A DNA stretch of 64,000 nt, taken from Sinorhizobium sp. 8-89 (lineage in GTDB: Bacteria > Pseudomonadota > Alphaproteobacteria > Rhizobiales > Rhizobiaceae). Position 1 is the first letter of the stretch, and each line of letters begins with the position of its first letter. This document shows positions 9,234-18,675 of this stretch, in pieces. The translations under genes were made by a program, and so were the position numbers. The stretch lies in the NCBI RefSeq assembly GCF_030124325.1, contig NZ_JASKLR010000002.1:372518-436517 (forward strand), in the 5' to 3' direction. The notes under the pieces were generated by a model that was given only the letters and a program-made list of their open reading frames with translations, was not told the DNA's origin and ran no database searches.

Positions 9234-10295
9234 ATGGACGGCAAGACGAAGAACAAGCCAGCGGCAACGCCACCGCCGGACGGCGCCAGGCCGACGCTGA
9301 AGACGATCGCGTTCATGACCGGGCTCGGAATAACCACCGTTTCCCGCGCATTGAAGGACGCGCCCGATATCGGCGCCGAAACCAAGGAAAGGGTGCGCCT
9401 CGTCGCCAAGCAGATCGGCTATCAGCCGAATCGCGCCGGCGTGCGCCTCAGAACCGGCAAGACCAATGTCATCAGCCTGGTGCTGACGCTCGAGGAAGAG
9501 ATCATGGGCATTACCAGTCCCATGGTCGTCGGCATCACCGAAATCCTCGCCGGCACGCAGTATCATCTGGTCGTCACCCCTTACAGTTCCACGAAGGATC
9601 CGCTCGGACCGATCCGTTACATCCTTGACACCGGTGCCGCCGACGGGGTGATCATCTCGCGGACCGAACCGCACGACCCGCGTGTAACGCTGATGACCGA
9701 GCGGCACCTGCCCTTTGCCACCCACGGCCGCACGGAAATGGGGATCGTTCACCCTTTCCACGACTTCGACAACGAGCGTTTCGCCTATGAGGCCGTGCGC
9801 CGGCTCACCGAGCGCGGCAGGCGCCGACTGGTGCTCCTGGAGCCGCCGCCGAATCTGACTTTCCATTCCCACATGCGCACCGGCTTCGAACGCGCCCTCA
9901 AGGATTTCGGTGCGGAAGCCGTGAGCTTCCACCATGTCAACATCGACCACAGCCTTCTCGCCATCCGCGACGCCTTCGAGCAACTGATGCGCTCGGTCGA
10001 CGCACCGGACGGCATCGTTTCCGGCAGCGGCTCCGGCGCGATCGCCCTGATCGCCGGGGTCGAGGCGGCAGGGAAAAAGCTCGGTGAGGACGTCGACATG
10101 GTCTCCAAGGTGCCGAGCGACTTCCTGCGCTGGCTGCGCCCGGAGGTCATGACCATGTACGAGGATATCCGGGTTGCCGGCCGCGAACTCGCCAGGGCCG
10201 TGATCGGCCGCATCGAAGGCAAGCCGCCTGAAACGCTGCAAAGCCTCAGCCAGCCGGAATTCCAGCGCCCCATGTCGACGTCGCGGAAGTCTTAG
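9234..10295 (+). CDS. LacI-family transcriptional regulator
   Basis: 353 residues from ATG 9234; the frame is open further upstream, but the family's N terminus begins here. The helix-turn-helix and hinge region (TLKTIAFMTGLGITTVSRAL, then GYQPNRAG) is at about residues 18-70, followed by a periplasmic-binding-protein-like effector domain. It is divergent from the sugar importer operon and presumably represses it until a sugar inducer binds. The ribosome site is weak (GGTGACGGA). Confidence 0.92.
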   Translation: MDGKTKNKPAATPPPDGARPTLKTIAFMTGLGITTVSRALKDAPDIGAETKERVRLVAKQIGYQPNRAGVRLRTGKTNVISLVLTLEEEIMGITSPMVVGITEILAGTQYHLVVTPYSSTKDPLGPIRYILDTGAADGVIISRTEPHDPRVTLMTERHLPFATHGRTEMGIVHPFHDFDNERFAYEAVRRLTERGRRRLVLLEPPPNLTFHSHMRTGFERALKDFGAEAVSFHHVNIDHSLLAIRDAFEQLMRSVDAPDGIVSGSGSGAIALIAGVEAAGKKLGEDVDMVSKVPSDFLRWLRPEVMTMYEDIRVAGRELARAVIGRIEGKPPETLQSLSQPEFQRPMSTSRKS

Positions 10296-10507
10296 CCGCC
10301 ACGGCCCGGAGACGGTCCCCGCACCCCCGGATGGCGCGCCGCATTGTTGTGCGGAAGGGGCAGGTGTTGCATGGCCGGCGACCATACAACGGCAATATCG
10401 CGACTGGCGAACTCCCGACGAGCCTGTCTCGGATAAATTGAGTGATGGAACAACCTCCACCATTAATGGTATGCTTGCTTCTGAAAGATGCGAACCGGGA
10501 GGGTGTT

Positions 10508-10813
10508 ATGACAGCATACAACGTGGTTCGATTCCGAACGAAACCGGGGCTGGAAGACGAGTTCGAGGATTGGTTCTGTAAACTTCGTCGCGATTTCGAG
10601 GGCCTACGGAAAATGGCGCTCATCAAGACCGGCGACCGTTCCTACTGCTCGATCGGCGAGTGGGAAAGTTACGAACACATCGTCGCGGCGCGGCCAAAAA
10701 TGGTCAGCAACCTCGACAAGTTCCGCCACTCCCTCGAGGCGCTGGGGGAAAGCATAGATGTCACCGACGCCGTTTCGGGCGAGGCGATCTACGAGAGCAC
10801 GCCAGCCAGGTGA
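10508..10813 (+). CDS. ABM-like small alpha/beta-barrel protein
   Basis: 101 residues from ATG 10508 with CGGGAGGG upstream. The pattern (YNVVRFRTKPGLEDEFEDWF, then YCSIGEWESYEHIVAARP) resembles dimeric alpha/beta-barrel proteins of the antibiotic biosynthesis monooxygenase type. No cofactor site can be assigned and the substrate is unknown. It stands alone between the regulator and a convergent minus-strand gene. The 210 bases upstream hold nothing recognisable. Confidence 0.7.
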   Translation: MTAYNVVRFRTKPGLEDEFEDWFCKLRRDFEGLRKMALIKTGDRSYCSIGEWESYEHIVAARPKMVSNLDKFRHSLEALGESIDVTDAVSGEAIYESTPAR

Positions 10814-10978
10814 CGCCCTGCGGCGAGGGCGTTCCTAAATCGGCTTGTAGCTGCCAGCTTTGCGCTTGGCCGGCATGGATCGAACCGATCAGATCAAACT
10901 GTCCGCGCCGTCGACGCGGCTGATACCATGTGCCGCGCTCGCCTGCCGAGCGTCTGGGCTTCGCGACAGGCGCTCTCC

Positions 10979-11248
10979 TCACGCGCTGGTGGCCGGCCAG
11001 TATTTGTCGTCGGTGAAATCACCGGGAACCGGATTGAGCTCTTCGAGCTTCTCGGCGACGAATTCGATCTGCATCTTCAAATACTGGATCGACCTCGGGA
11101 TCGGCGCGCCGGTCGCCAGGCTGCGAACCCGCCATTGCTCGTAGCCCGTTGCCTTTATGCGCCGCTCCGCCTCGACGCGAATGCTTGCCTCTCTATCGGC
11201 GGACATGGCTTCATTGGCCTTGCCGCCTTCGATCACTCTCAATTTCAT
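10979..11248 (-). CDS. Conserved small hypothetical protein
   Basis: 89 residues starting MKLRVIEGGKANEAMSAD, predicted soluble and helical, with a charged middle (REASIRVEAERRIKATG) and a C terminus ending KYWPATSA. The family is not recognised. It lies 3' of gnd on the same strand, separated by a probable terminator and a short repeat, so it is likely transcribed separately. Confidence 0.7.
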   Translation of the reverse strand: MKLRVIEGGKANEAMSADREASIRVEAERRIKATGYEQWRVRSLATGAPIPRSIQYLKMQIEFVAEKLEELNPVPGDFTDDKYWPATSA

Positions 11249-11280
11249 GCTGGTTTATCGATGGTTTTCTGAATGGGATT

Positions 11281-11310
11281 AGAGCAATTCCGTGCGGAAT
11301 TGCGTCGTTT
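11281..11310. repeat. Short copy of rhizobial intergenic repeat A
   Basis: AGAGCAATTCC followed directly by CGGAATTGCG: the two arms of the repeat seen in longer form near 47.2 and 61.6 kb, here with the central part deleted so that a GCAATTCCG/CGGAATTGC hairpin results. Confidence 0.7.
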
Positions 11311-11340
11311 CGAAAGCTCCGGACTGCATCGCCCGCGTCG

Positions 11341-11369
11341 AAAGAGGGGCGGACAAGGCCGCCCCCTTT
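11341..11369 (-). terminator. Probable terminator of gnd
   Basis: A GGGGCGG/CCGCCCC stem with a 6-base loop, flanked by an A run and a T-rich edge, 21 bases past the gnd stop. Confidence 0.65.
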
Positions 11370-11389
11370 GGCCGCGAAAGCCAATCCGG

Positions 11390-12820
11390 CTATGCGTTCA
11401 GTCCGCTGCCCCACGGGCCATGATGGCTGTCCGCGCCGTCGACGCGGTCGAAGCCATGGGCGCCGAAGAAGTCGCGCTGCGCCTGGATGACGTTTGCCGT
11501 GCCGCGGCCGCGGCGATAGCTGTCGAAATAGCCGAGCGCAGAGGCGAGCGCCGGCACCGGCAGGCCGCCGAGCACGGCGGCGGAAACGACGCGGCGGAGC
11601 GCCCCGTCGGTTTCCTTGACCATCGCCGCGAAGGCGGGCGTTACGATCAGATTGGCGACGTCCGGCGCCTTGGTGAAGGCCGTGGTGATCTCGTCGAGGA
11701 ACTGCGAGCGGATGATGCAGCCGGCGCGCCAGATCTTCGCGATCGTCGGCATCGGCAGGTTCCAGCCAAACTCCTTCGAAGCGGCCGACATCACCGCGAA
11801 TCCTTGCGCATATGCGCCGATCTTGGCGGCAAGCAGCGCGTTCTCAAGATCCTCGATGAAAGCCTCTCTGTCGGCAACCGTGAACTCGCCGACCGGCGGC
11901 AGGCCGAGGATCTTCTCGGCCGCTTCACGCTCCTCCTTCATCGAGGAGATGCTGCGGGCGGCAACAGCGGCTTCGATGCCGGTTGCCGGAATGCCCAGGT
12001 TCTGCGCCTCGATGACTGACCATTTGCCAGTGCCCTTCTGGCCCGCCTTGTCGAGGATCATGTCGACGATCGGCTTGCCGGTCAGCGGGTCGGCGGCTTT
12101 GAGCACCTTTTCGGTGATCTCGATCAGGTAGGAGTTGAGGCGGCCCTTGTTCCAGGTGCCGAACACTTCGCCGATCTCGGCGGCGCTCATCTTCAGCCCG
12201 TCGCGCAGGATGCCGTAGATTTCGGCGATCATCTGCATGTCGGCATATTCGATGCCGTTGTGGATCGTCTTGACGAAGTGGCCGGCGCCGTTTTCACCGA
12301 GCCAGGCGACGCAAGGGTCGTTCTCGTATTTCGCGGCGATCGAGGTCAGCACCTTCTCGACGCGGCGGTAGGATTCCTCAGTGCCACCGACCATGATCGA
12401 CGGACCATGGCGCGCGCCCTCCTCGCCACCGGAAACGCCCATGCCGATGAAAGTGAGCTCCGAGTCCTTCAAGGCGTCGAAGCGGCGCATTGTGTCGCGG
12501 AAATTGGCGTTGCCGGCATCGATCATGATGTCGCCCTTGGAGAGATAGGGCTTCAGGATCTCCATCTGCTGATCGACGGCTTCGCCGGCCCTGATCATGA
12601 TGATGATCGGCCGCGGCGGACGGATCGCTGCAACGAACTCCTCGATCGTCTCGCAAGGAACAATCTGCCCTTTGAGTTCGCCCGCTTCGGCATAGAACTT
12701 GCGCGTCGCCTCGACCGTGCGGTTGAAGACCGCGATCTTGTTGCCCTTTTCAGCGATGTTGAGCGCGAGGTTCGACCCCATGACCCCAAGGCCGATAAGC
12801 CCGATTTCCGCCTGTGACAC
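11390..12820 (-). CDS. gnd: 6-phosphogluconate dehydrogenase (decarboxylating)
   Basis: 476 residues from GTG 12820, preceded by GGAGGCAATCAC. The frame is open to 12967 without a ribosome site. NADP-binding GLIGLGVMGSNLALN is at residues 7-21; the catalytic and substrate sequences are VSGGEEGARHGPSIM and the lysine/glutamate pair in HFVKTIHNGIEYADMQM. It converts 6-phosphogluconate to ribulose 5-phosphate and CO2 in the pentose phosphate pathway. Transcribed alone, between fixS upstream and a small hypothetical gene downstream. Confidence 0.97.
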   Translation of the reverse strand: MSQAEIGLIGLGVMGSNLALNIAEKGNKIAVFNRTVEATRKFYAEAGELKGQIVPCETIEEFVAAIRPPRPIIIMIRAGEAVDQQMEILKPYLSKGDIMIDAGNANFRDTMRRFDALKDSELTFIGMGVSGGEEGARHGPSIMVGGTEESYRRVEKVLTSIAAKYENDPCVAWLGENGAGHFVKTIHNGIEYADMQMIAEIYGILRDGLKMSAAEIGEVFGTWNKGRLNSYLIEITEKVLKAADPLTGKPIVDMILDKAGQKGTGKWSVIEAQNLGIPATGIEAAVAARSISSMKEEREAAEKILGLPPVGEFTVADREAFIEDLENALLAAKIGAYAQGFAVMSAASKEFGWNLPMPTIAKIWRAGCIIRSQFLDEITTAFTKAPDVANLIVTPAFAAMVKETDGALRRVVSAAVLGGLPVPALASALGYFDSYRRGRGTANVIQAQRDFFGAHGFDRVDGADSHHGPWGSGLNA

Positions 12821-12998
12821 GTGATTGCCTCCGTTGGAAAGAAGAGCCGCCGTGGTCTGAACAACGCGCGGATAGCCCCTCGATATTGATTTGCGCATGC
12901 TCGGCCCGCGCCGCGAGCGGATTGGGCGAATGGGACATGCGGCGGCGGAGGTTCTTTTGGCACTCAAATCGATTTACGACAAGCCACTCCTGGTAAAA

Positions 12999-13157
12999 TC
13001 ACTGCTTTTCAGGCTTGCCGTCGCCATCATCGAGGACACGCCAGGAGGCCCCTTCCAGGTCTTCGTATTGCCCGCTCTTCAGCGCCCAGAGAAAGGCCAC
13101 AAGACCTAAGCCGCCAAGGAAGAGCGCGATCGGAATGAGATAGATCAGCGTGTTCAC
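12999..13157 (-). CDS. fixS: cbb3-type cytochrome oxidase assembly protein CcoS/FixS
   Basis: 52 residues from GTG 13157: one N-terminal membrane helix (LIYLIPIALFLGGLGLVAFLWALKSGQYEDLEG) with the family's W-SGQ-DL pattern, and a short charged tail. The GTG overlaps the fixI stop (GTGA), so the genes are coupled. CcoS is needed to insert cofactors into the cbb3 oxidase. It is the last gene of fixGHIS. Confidence 0.93.
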   Translation of the reverse strand: MNTLIYLIPIALFLGGLGLVAFLWALKSGQYEDLEGASWRVLDDGDGKPEKQ

Positions 13158-15439
13158 GGTACGCTCCTTGCCGACCCCAGGACGGCCGTGCGCGCTGGCA
13201 ACACCGGGACTGAAGCGGTTCCGAGCCCCTTCAACCGCAACGCATTGCACACGACGATCAACGACGAGGTCGACATGGCGATGGCGGCAACAAGCGGCGT
13301 CGCATAGCCAAGAACTGCGACCGGCACCGCGATGACGTTATAGCCGATCGCCAGCGCGAAATTCTGCCGGATCAGCCGGCCGGCGCGCCGCGACGTCTCG
13401 ATGGCAAAGGGAACGGCGGCAAGGCTTTGATGCATGAAGACGAAATCCGCAGCCTGGCGGCCGACATCCGCCGCGGTCGCCGGCGCCATCGAAACATGCG
13501 CCGCTCTCAGTGCCGGCGCGTCGTTGATGCCGTCGCCGACCATCAGCACCCTGCGGCCGCCTTCGGCGGTAGCGGCACAGGCCTCGACCTTGCCGCGTGG
13601 CGAAAGCTCCGCCCGCCAGCTCGCGATGCCGAGCCTGCGGGCAATGGCGACGACGACCGGCTCGCGGTCGCCGGAAAGGATGCCGGTCGTAAGCCCGAGC
13701 CGAGCAAGCGTCTCGACGCTTTCGCACGCGGCGGGACGCAAGCGGTCCTCGAAGCGGAAGCAGGAGAGTTCACGGCTGTCGAGCGACAGGATCGCTTCCG
13801 ACTGTCCGCCTGCCGCGCCTGCCTCGCCGCAGGCAAAGGCGCGGCTGCCGAGGCGGTAGACGCCCTCGCTGGTCTCTGCCTCGATGCCGGCGCCCGGTAT
13901 TTCGCGGATCTCGCCCGCAAGCGGCGTCACGGCGCCAGTCGCCTCATGGAGCGCCGTTGCGATCGGATGACGTGAATGGAGAGCGAGCGCCGCGGCTGTC
14001 GCGAGCGCAGCCTGATCGACTTCGCCCGCATTGACGAGCCGCGGCTCGCCCATGGTGAGCGTGCCGGTCTTGTCCAGCAGCACCGCATCGATCTCGGCAA
14101 GGCGCTCCATCGCGGATCCGTCCTTGACCATGACGCCGCCCTGGAAGAGCCGCCCGGCGGCAACGACCTGAACAACCGGCACCGCGAGGCCGAGTGCGCA
14201 GGGGCATGTGATGATCAGAACCGCGACCGCAATCAGCATGGCATGGCGGACATCGCCTTCGACCAGCATCCAGCCGATGAAGGAGAGAAGCGCCAGCATG
14301 TGCACCGCCGGCGAATAATAGCGCGCGGCGCGGTCGGCGATGCGGCGATAGCGCGCCCTGCCCCCTTCGGCAGCCTCCATCAGCCCCATGATTTCCGCCA
14401 GGAACGAGTCGCGCGCCGCCGCGGTCGCCTCGAGCGTCAGCGGGCCGGTGAGGTTGAGCGTGCCCGCCTGCACGGCATCGCCGGCACTCACCGCGACCGG
14501 TGCGCTTTCGCCGTTGACGACGGAGCGGTCGAGATCGCTCGCGCCCTTAAGCACGCGACCATCGGCCGGAATGCGCTCGCCGGCTGCAATGAGCAGGCGC
14601 TCGCCGGGCCTGATCTCGTCGACAGGGCGATAGTCACGCGAACCGTCCGGGTTGACGACCGTTGCACCCCGCGGCGACAGCCGGGCAAGACCGCTGATCG
14701 CCGAGCGCGCCCGACCACGCATCATATGATCGAGCGTGCGGCCGATCAGCAGGAAGAAAAGCAGGGTCACAGAAGCGTCGAACCAAGCGTGCGCGCCATG
14801 GCCGATCGTCTCGTAGAGCGACATGCCGTAGGAGAGCGTCACGGCGAGCGCGATCGGCACATCCATATTGGTGCGGCCATGTCGAAGCGCATTCCAGGCC
14901 GACTGGTAGAAGAAGCGGCCCGAATAGATCATCGCCGGTGCGGCGATCATCGCCGAGATCCAGTGAAACAGGTCACGGGTCGCGGCATCCGCGCCCGACC
15001 AGACGGAAACGGACAGCAGCATGATGTTGGTCGCCGCGAAACCGGAAACGGCAACGGCGCGGATCAGCTGCTTGATGAGGACGTCGCCTTCCTCTTCGGT
15101 CGCGGCGAAAAGATGCGTTTCATAGCCGCAGTCCCGGATGGCGCGGGCGAGCGCGCGCGGGTCGCTGCGCTTGCCGGCAACCTCTTCCTTCCAGACGATC
15201 GAAACGCGGCGCGACGAAAGATTGACACGCGCGCGCACGACCTCCGGCCTCGTGCGAAGCGCGCCCTCGATTGTCGTGATGCAGGCACCGCAGTGGACGC
15301 CGGGCACGCTGAGATCGGTCTGGCGTAGTCCGTCTCCAAGCGCGCGGCTCGCAAGCCATAGTTCCTCGGATGCAGGCAGCCCCTGCCCGGACCGTTCGAT
15401 GTCGAGTGCGCCTTCGACGCCCGTGGCACAGCAGCTCAT
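13154..15439 (-). CDS. fixI: Copper-exporting P-type ATPase CcoI/FixI
   Basis: 761 residues. The N-terminal heavy-metal domain has the metal pair in GVHCGACITTIE at about residue 50. Eight membrane segments follow with the CPC motif in ITCPCALGLAVP, the phosphorylation site DKTGTLTMGEP and the hinge GDGINDAPAL. FixI moves copper across the inner membrane for assembly of the CuB centre of the cbb3 oxidase. ATG 15439 overlaps the fixH stop by four bases. Confidence 0.96.
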   Translation of the reverse strand: MSCCATGVEGALDIERSGQGLPASEELWLASRALGDGLRQTDLSVPGVHCGACITTIEGALRTRPEVVRARVNLSSRRVSIVWKEEVAGKRSDPRALARAIRDCGYETHLFAATEEEGDVLIKQLIRAVAVSGFAATNIMLLSVSVWSGADAATRDLFHWISAMIAAPAMIYSGRFFYQSAWNALRHGRTNMDVPIALAVTLSYGMSLYETIGHGAHAWFDASVTLLFFLLIGRTLDHMMRGRARSAISGLARLSPRGATVVNPDGSRDYRPVDEIRPGERLLIAAGERIPADGRVLKGASDLDRSVVNGESAPVAVSAGDAVQAGTLNLTGPLTLEATAAARDSFLAEIMGLMEAAEGGRARYRRIADRAARYYSPAVHMLALLSFIGWMLVEGDVRHAMLIAVAVLIITCPCALGLAVPVVQVVAAGRLFQGGVMVKDGSAMERLAEIDAVLLDKTGTLTMGEPRLVNAGEVDQAALATAAALALHSRHPIATALHEATGAVTPLAGEIREIPGAGIEAETSEGVYRLGSRAFACGEAGAAGGQSEAILSLDSRELSCFRFEDRLRPAACESVETLARLGLTTGILSGDREPVVVAIARRLGIASWRAELSPRGKVEACAATAEGGRRVLMVGDGINDAPALRAAHVSMAPATAADVGRQAADFVFMHQSLAAVPFAIETSRRAGRLIRQNFALAIGYNVIAVPVAVLGYATPLVAAIAMSTSSLIVVCNALRLKGLGTASVPVLPARTAVLGSARSVP

Positions 15440-15930
15440 TTGCGCTCTCCCGGCACCAAGAAGCGAATGGCCTGGCGATAGACGATTTCCTCGCCCGCCA
15501 TCGCCGTCACGTCAGCGATCCACTGGCCCGGCTTCAACGCGCGCGCGGCGACGAAAGCGCCGGGACCAACGCTGTCGAGTTCGACGCGCACGTCCTCATG
15601 TTCTTCGACCGGACGCTTGAATACCGCGACGACCCTGTCCGCCGTCAGTTCCGCCTCGCCGTTACGGGTCAAGGCATAGCGGATGGAACCCGGTTCGGCG
15701 ACGAGCGCCCCTTCGACGCCGCTTGCCGCGAACGCCCGTGTCTTCGCCACCTTGCCGTTGAACTGCTGACTGGCGATATAGGTGTTCTCGACGACAAGGC
15801 CGCTCCAGCTGCGGCTGGCGTTCCAGGCCATGACCAGATTGACCGAAATGATGGTGCCGAAGAAAAGCCCCATCACGCCCAGCATGTGCCAGCCGGTAAA
15901 TCCCCGCGGGGCGCTCTGTTCCTTTGTCAT
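15436..15930 (-). CDS. fixH: Cytochrome oxidase maturation protein FixH
   Basis: 164 residues: one N-terminal membrane anchor (WHMLGVMGLFFGTIISVNLVMA) and a periplasmic beta-rich domain (TYIASQQFNGKVAKTRAFA), as in FixH/YoaP-like proteins. It works with FixG, FixI and FixS in cbb3 oxidase maturation; its exact step is not settled. The start overlaps the fixG stop (ATGA). Confidence 0.95.
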   Translation of the reverse strand: MTKEQSAPRGFTGWHMLGVMGLFFGTIISVNLVMAWNASRSWSGLVVENTYIASQQFNGKVAKTRAFAASGVEGALVAEPGSIRYALTRNGEAELTADRVVAVFKRPVEEHEDVRVELDSVGPGAFVAARALKPGQWIADVTAMAGEEIVYRQAIRFLVPGERK

Positions 15931-17501
15931 CTTGCTTCTCCGGGACGGTTGAAGTTGGCCTCATAGACATCGCGTTCATGACTGGAAGGATCTTCGGCCG
16001 TCAGTGCGAATCCCTCGTCCGCCTCGGCGAGATTTTCCTTCGGCAAGGTGACGAAAACCTTGAGCGCCGTGACCTTGTCCGGATCGACGCCGACCGCGAA
16101 ACGACGACCGTCGCCGGTCGCCTGTCCGGCGATCCGCATCGTTGCCGACGGCATGCCGTCGAGCGTCAGCATGATCGTCCGCTGCTCCGGTATCATATTG
16201 AGAAGCTTGACCATGTAGCCGTTGCGTACCGAGCCGTCGGACTCGACCACGAATTGCGGATTGCGGTCGTGCAGCACGTTCAGCTCCAGCCGGTCGCGCG
16301 ACACCAGCGCATAGAGCAGACCGATGCCGACCAGCGCCCAGACGCCGAAATAGAGAAGAACGCGCGGCCGAAAGACGATGCGCCAGTTGAATTGACGCAC
16401 CTTGTCGACGAAGGCGCCGTCCGCATCGCGCACGCGGGTCGGGTCGATCGCCGTCGCGCCGTTGTTCGTCGCGAGCGCCATGTTTGACGCATAGTCGCTG
16501 AGCGTCGCATAGGCGATCAGGCCGCGTTCGCGCCCGAGCTTGTCCATCACGCCGTCGCAGGCATCGATGCACAGCGCGCAGGTGATGCATTCGAGCTGCT
16601 GGCCGTCGCGAATGTCGATGCCCATCGGACAGACGGCGACGCAGGCGTTGCAATCTACGCAATCGCCGACCACCTCGCCCGCCGCCGCCGCCTTCTTGGC
16701 ATGGCGCGAGCGCGGTTCGCCGCGCCAGTCGTTGTAGGTGACGACGAGCGAATTCTCGTCCAGCATCGCCGCCTGAATGCGCGGCCACGGGCACATATAG
16801 GTGCAGACCTGCTCACGCATGAGACCGCCGAAGACATAGGTCGTCGCCGTCAGGATCGCGACTGTCATGTAGGCAACGGGCGGCGCTTCGAGCATGACGA
16901 AGCTCTCGAGCAGCGACGGGGCGTCGGAGAAATAGAAGATCCAGGCGCCGCCGGTCGCGATTCCGATCAGGAGCCATATCGTGTGCTTGGCGATGCGCTT
17001 GCCGATCTTGTCGAGCGTCCACGGCCCCGCATCGAGGCGCATGCGCGCGTTGCGGTCACCCTCGATGAAGCGCTCTACCACGAGGAAGAGATCGACCCAG
17101 ACCGTCTGCGGACAGGTGTAGCCGCACCAGGCGCGCCCGACCGCGGAGGTGACGAGGAACAGGCCGAAGCCTGCCATGACGAGCAGACCGGCAACGAAGA
17201 AGAATTCCTGCGGCCAGATCTCGATGAAGAAGAAATAGAAGCGGCGCGCAGCGAGATCGACAAGCACGGCCTGGTCCGGCGCGTGCTCCCCACGATCCCA
17301 GCGGATCCACGGCGTCAGGTAATAGATGCCGAGCGTGACCAGCATCACCAACCACTTGAACCGGCGGAAGCGGCCCTCGGCGCGCTTCGGAAAGATCTTC
17401 CGGCGCTTCTCGTAGAGCGGTTTGCGCACATGCGCGGCATTGACCGGTTCGGCTTCGAGCCGTTCGACGGATTCAGCTTTGGTGACAGGTTGAGGACGCA
17501 T
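15927..17501 (-). CDS. fixG: cbb3 oxidase accessory protein CcoG/FixG (RdxA family)
   Basis: 524 residues. About five membrane helices with a polyferredoxin-like region: GYTCPQTVWVDLF, then CVDCNACVAVCPMGIDIRDG and LECITCALCIDACD, the two 4Fe-4S ligand clusters, then an immunoglobulin-like C-terminal domain. The protein is a membrane iron-sulfur redox component needed for the oxidase, probably in copper reduction. It is the first gene of fixGHIS, with a FixK-type box about 72 bases upstream. Confidence 0.96.
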   Translation of the reverse strand: MRPQPVTKAESVERLEAEPVNAAHVRKPLYEKRRKIFPKRAEGRFRRFKWLVMLVTLGIYYLTPWIRWDRGEHAPDQAVLVDLAARRFYFFFIEIWPQEFFFVAGLLVMAGFGLFLVTSAVGRAWCGYTCPQTVWVDLFLVVERFIEGDRNARMRLDAGPWTLDKIGKRIAKHTIWLLIGIATGGAWIFYFSDAPSLLESFVMLEAPPVAYMTVAILTATTYVFGGLMREQVCTYMCPWPRIQAAMLDENSLVVTYNDWRGEPRSRHAKKAAAAGEVVGDCVDCNACVAVCPMGIDIRDGQQLECITCALCIDACDGVMDKLGRERGLIAYATLSDYASNMALATNNGATAIDPTRVRDADGAFVDKVRQFNWRIVFRPRVLLYFGVWALVGIGLLYALVSRDRLELNVLHDRNPQFVVESDGSVRNGYMVKLLNMIPEQRTIMLTLDGMPSATMRIAGQATGDGRRFAVGVDPDKVTALKVFVTLPKENLAEADEGFALTAEDPSSHERDVYEANFNRPGEAR

Positions 17502-17566
17502 TTATGGGGAATCCGAAAATGGCTTGTTATTCGAGCCTGTCTTGCCGGATTTGACCGCCCCAATCC

Positions 17567-17580
17567 TTGATCTGCGTCAA
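17567..17580 (-). promoter_or_regulatory. FixK/FNR-type box upstream of fixG
   Basis: TTGACGCAGATCAA on the minus strand (forward TTGATCTGCGTCAA) fits the anaerobox TTGAT-N4-ATCAA with one mismatch. Its centre is about 72 bases before the fixG start, a distance compatible with an activator site near -41. Microaerobic activation by a FixK/FnrN-type regulator is the expected control. Confidence 0.85.
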
Positions 17581-17714
17581 GTTTGATCCTCAATGCCGCG
17601 GCTGCGTCGAAACGTCCAAATCCACGCATCCAGGCTATTTTGTCGGCACGCTTTCTGCCCGATTTCCATTATAGATTGGCGGCGATCGAGGTTCGCCATC
17701 ACGGAGTGTCCTGG

Positions 17715-18557
17715 ATGAAAGCAAACGTGCAACTCCCGTCCGAATGCCCCAGCTTGGCCCAGAGCTGTGGAATCTATCGCGAGCGAGCGGCGGTCGGCGC
17801 GCTGGCGGACCACGTGAAGTGCTTCTGGACGCACCACCTGCCCGACGACGGGTCCGCACGTGTCGCGGTGGTGCCGGATGGCTGCGTCGACATCATCTGG
17901 ATTTCCGGCGGCCTTGCTGTCGTCGGGCCGGACAGGGTGGCCGCCTTCCCTAGGCTTGCCGGTGAAACAATCGTCGGCGCGCGCTTCCGCATCGGCTCGG
18001 CCTCCTCCTGGCTGCACACGCCGCTCGACGAGATCACGGGCAAGACTGTTCCGCTCGATCACTTCTGGGGCCGACCGGCTCGCATCATGGAAGCGCGGAT
18101 GACGGAGGCGACAGGTGCAGCGGCCAGAATTGCGGTTCTCTCGGTGGTGTTGCAAAATCGCCTGCACACGGTGACGCCTCCATCGGCAGAGATCGCTGCC
18201 TGTGCCTCGCTTCTCGAAAACGATCGATCGGACTCCATCGAGCCGATCCGCGCGCTGGCGCGAGAGACCGGAACCAGCGAACGGACGCTGCGTCGACGCT
18301 GTCACGAGCATTTCGGCTACGGCGCCAAGACGCTCGACCGCATTCTCCGGCTGCAGCGCTTCCTGGCCACGTGCCGTATCCGGCCGCAGAGTACATTGGC
18401 AAACCTCGCGCTCGACGCCGGCTACGCCGATCAGGCTCATCTCGGCCGCGAGGCGAAGGAACTGACGTCATTGACGCCCAGCGATATTCAGAAACAGCTT
18501 GCAAACATGATGCGGAACTTCAGCCAACAGCCGCAACACGCTTGTTGGGAACGGTAA
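17715..18557 (+). CDS. AraC-family transcriptional regulator
   Basis: 280 residues from ATG 17715, with GGAG about 8 bases upstream; the frame is open back to 17583. An N-terminal effector domain (VVPDGCVDIIWISGG, as in DUF6597-type regulators) is followed by a C-terminal double helix-turn-helix (TSERTLRRRCHEHFGYGAKTL, then LALDAGYADQAHLGREAK). It is divergent from fixG. The target may be the downstream SRPBCC/VOC genes; that is inference. Confidence 0.88.
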   Translation: MKANVQLPSECPSLAQSCGIYRERAAVGALADHVKCFWTHHLPDDGSARVAVVPDGCVDIIWISGGLAVVGPDRVAAFPRLAGETIVGARFRIGSASSWLHTPLDEITGKTVPLDHFWGRPARIMEARMTEATGAAARIAVLSVVLQNRLHTVTPPSAEIAACASLLENDRSDSIEPIRALARETGTSERTLRRRCHEHFGYGAKTLDRILRLQRFLATCRIRPQSTLANLALDAGYADQAHLGREAKELTSLTPSDIQKQLANMMRNFSQQPQHACWER

Positions 18558-18675
18558 TCCGAATCCCCCAAGGCAACGACAGGTACAACCTCGGGGCTGA
18601 TCGCGGGCGTTGGCCGTTTCGTTCAAGACGGCAGTCGCGGGACGTGTTAGCGATAGCGCCAAAGGGAGTGAATGC

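Noticed and set aside
9174-10463. 429-codon minus-strand open frame
   Set aside because: Antisense to the LacI-family regulator; no start signal.
13976-15328. 450-codon plus-strand open frame
   Set aside because: Antisense to fixI, whose ATPase motifs are unambiguous; the plus translation has the His/Arg-rich composition typical of shadows.
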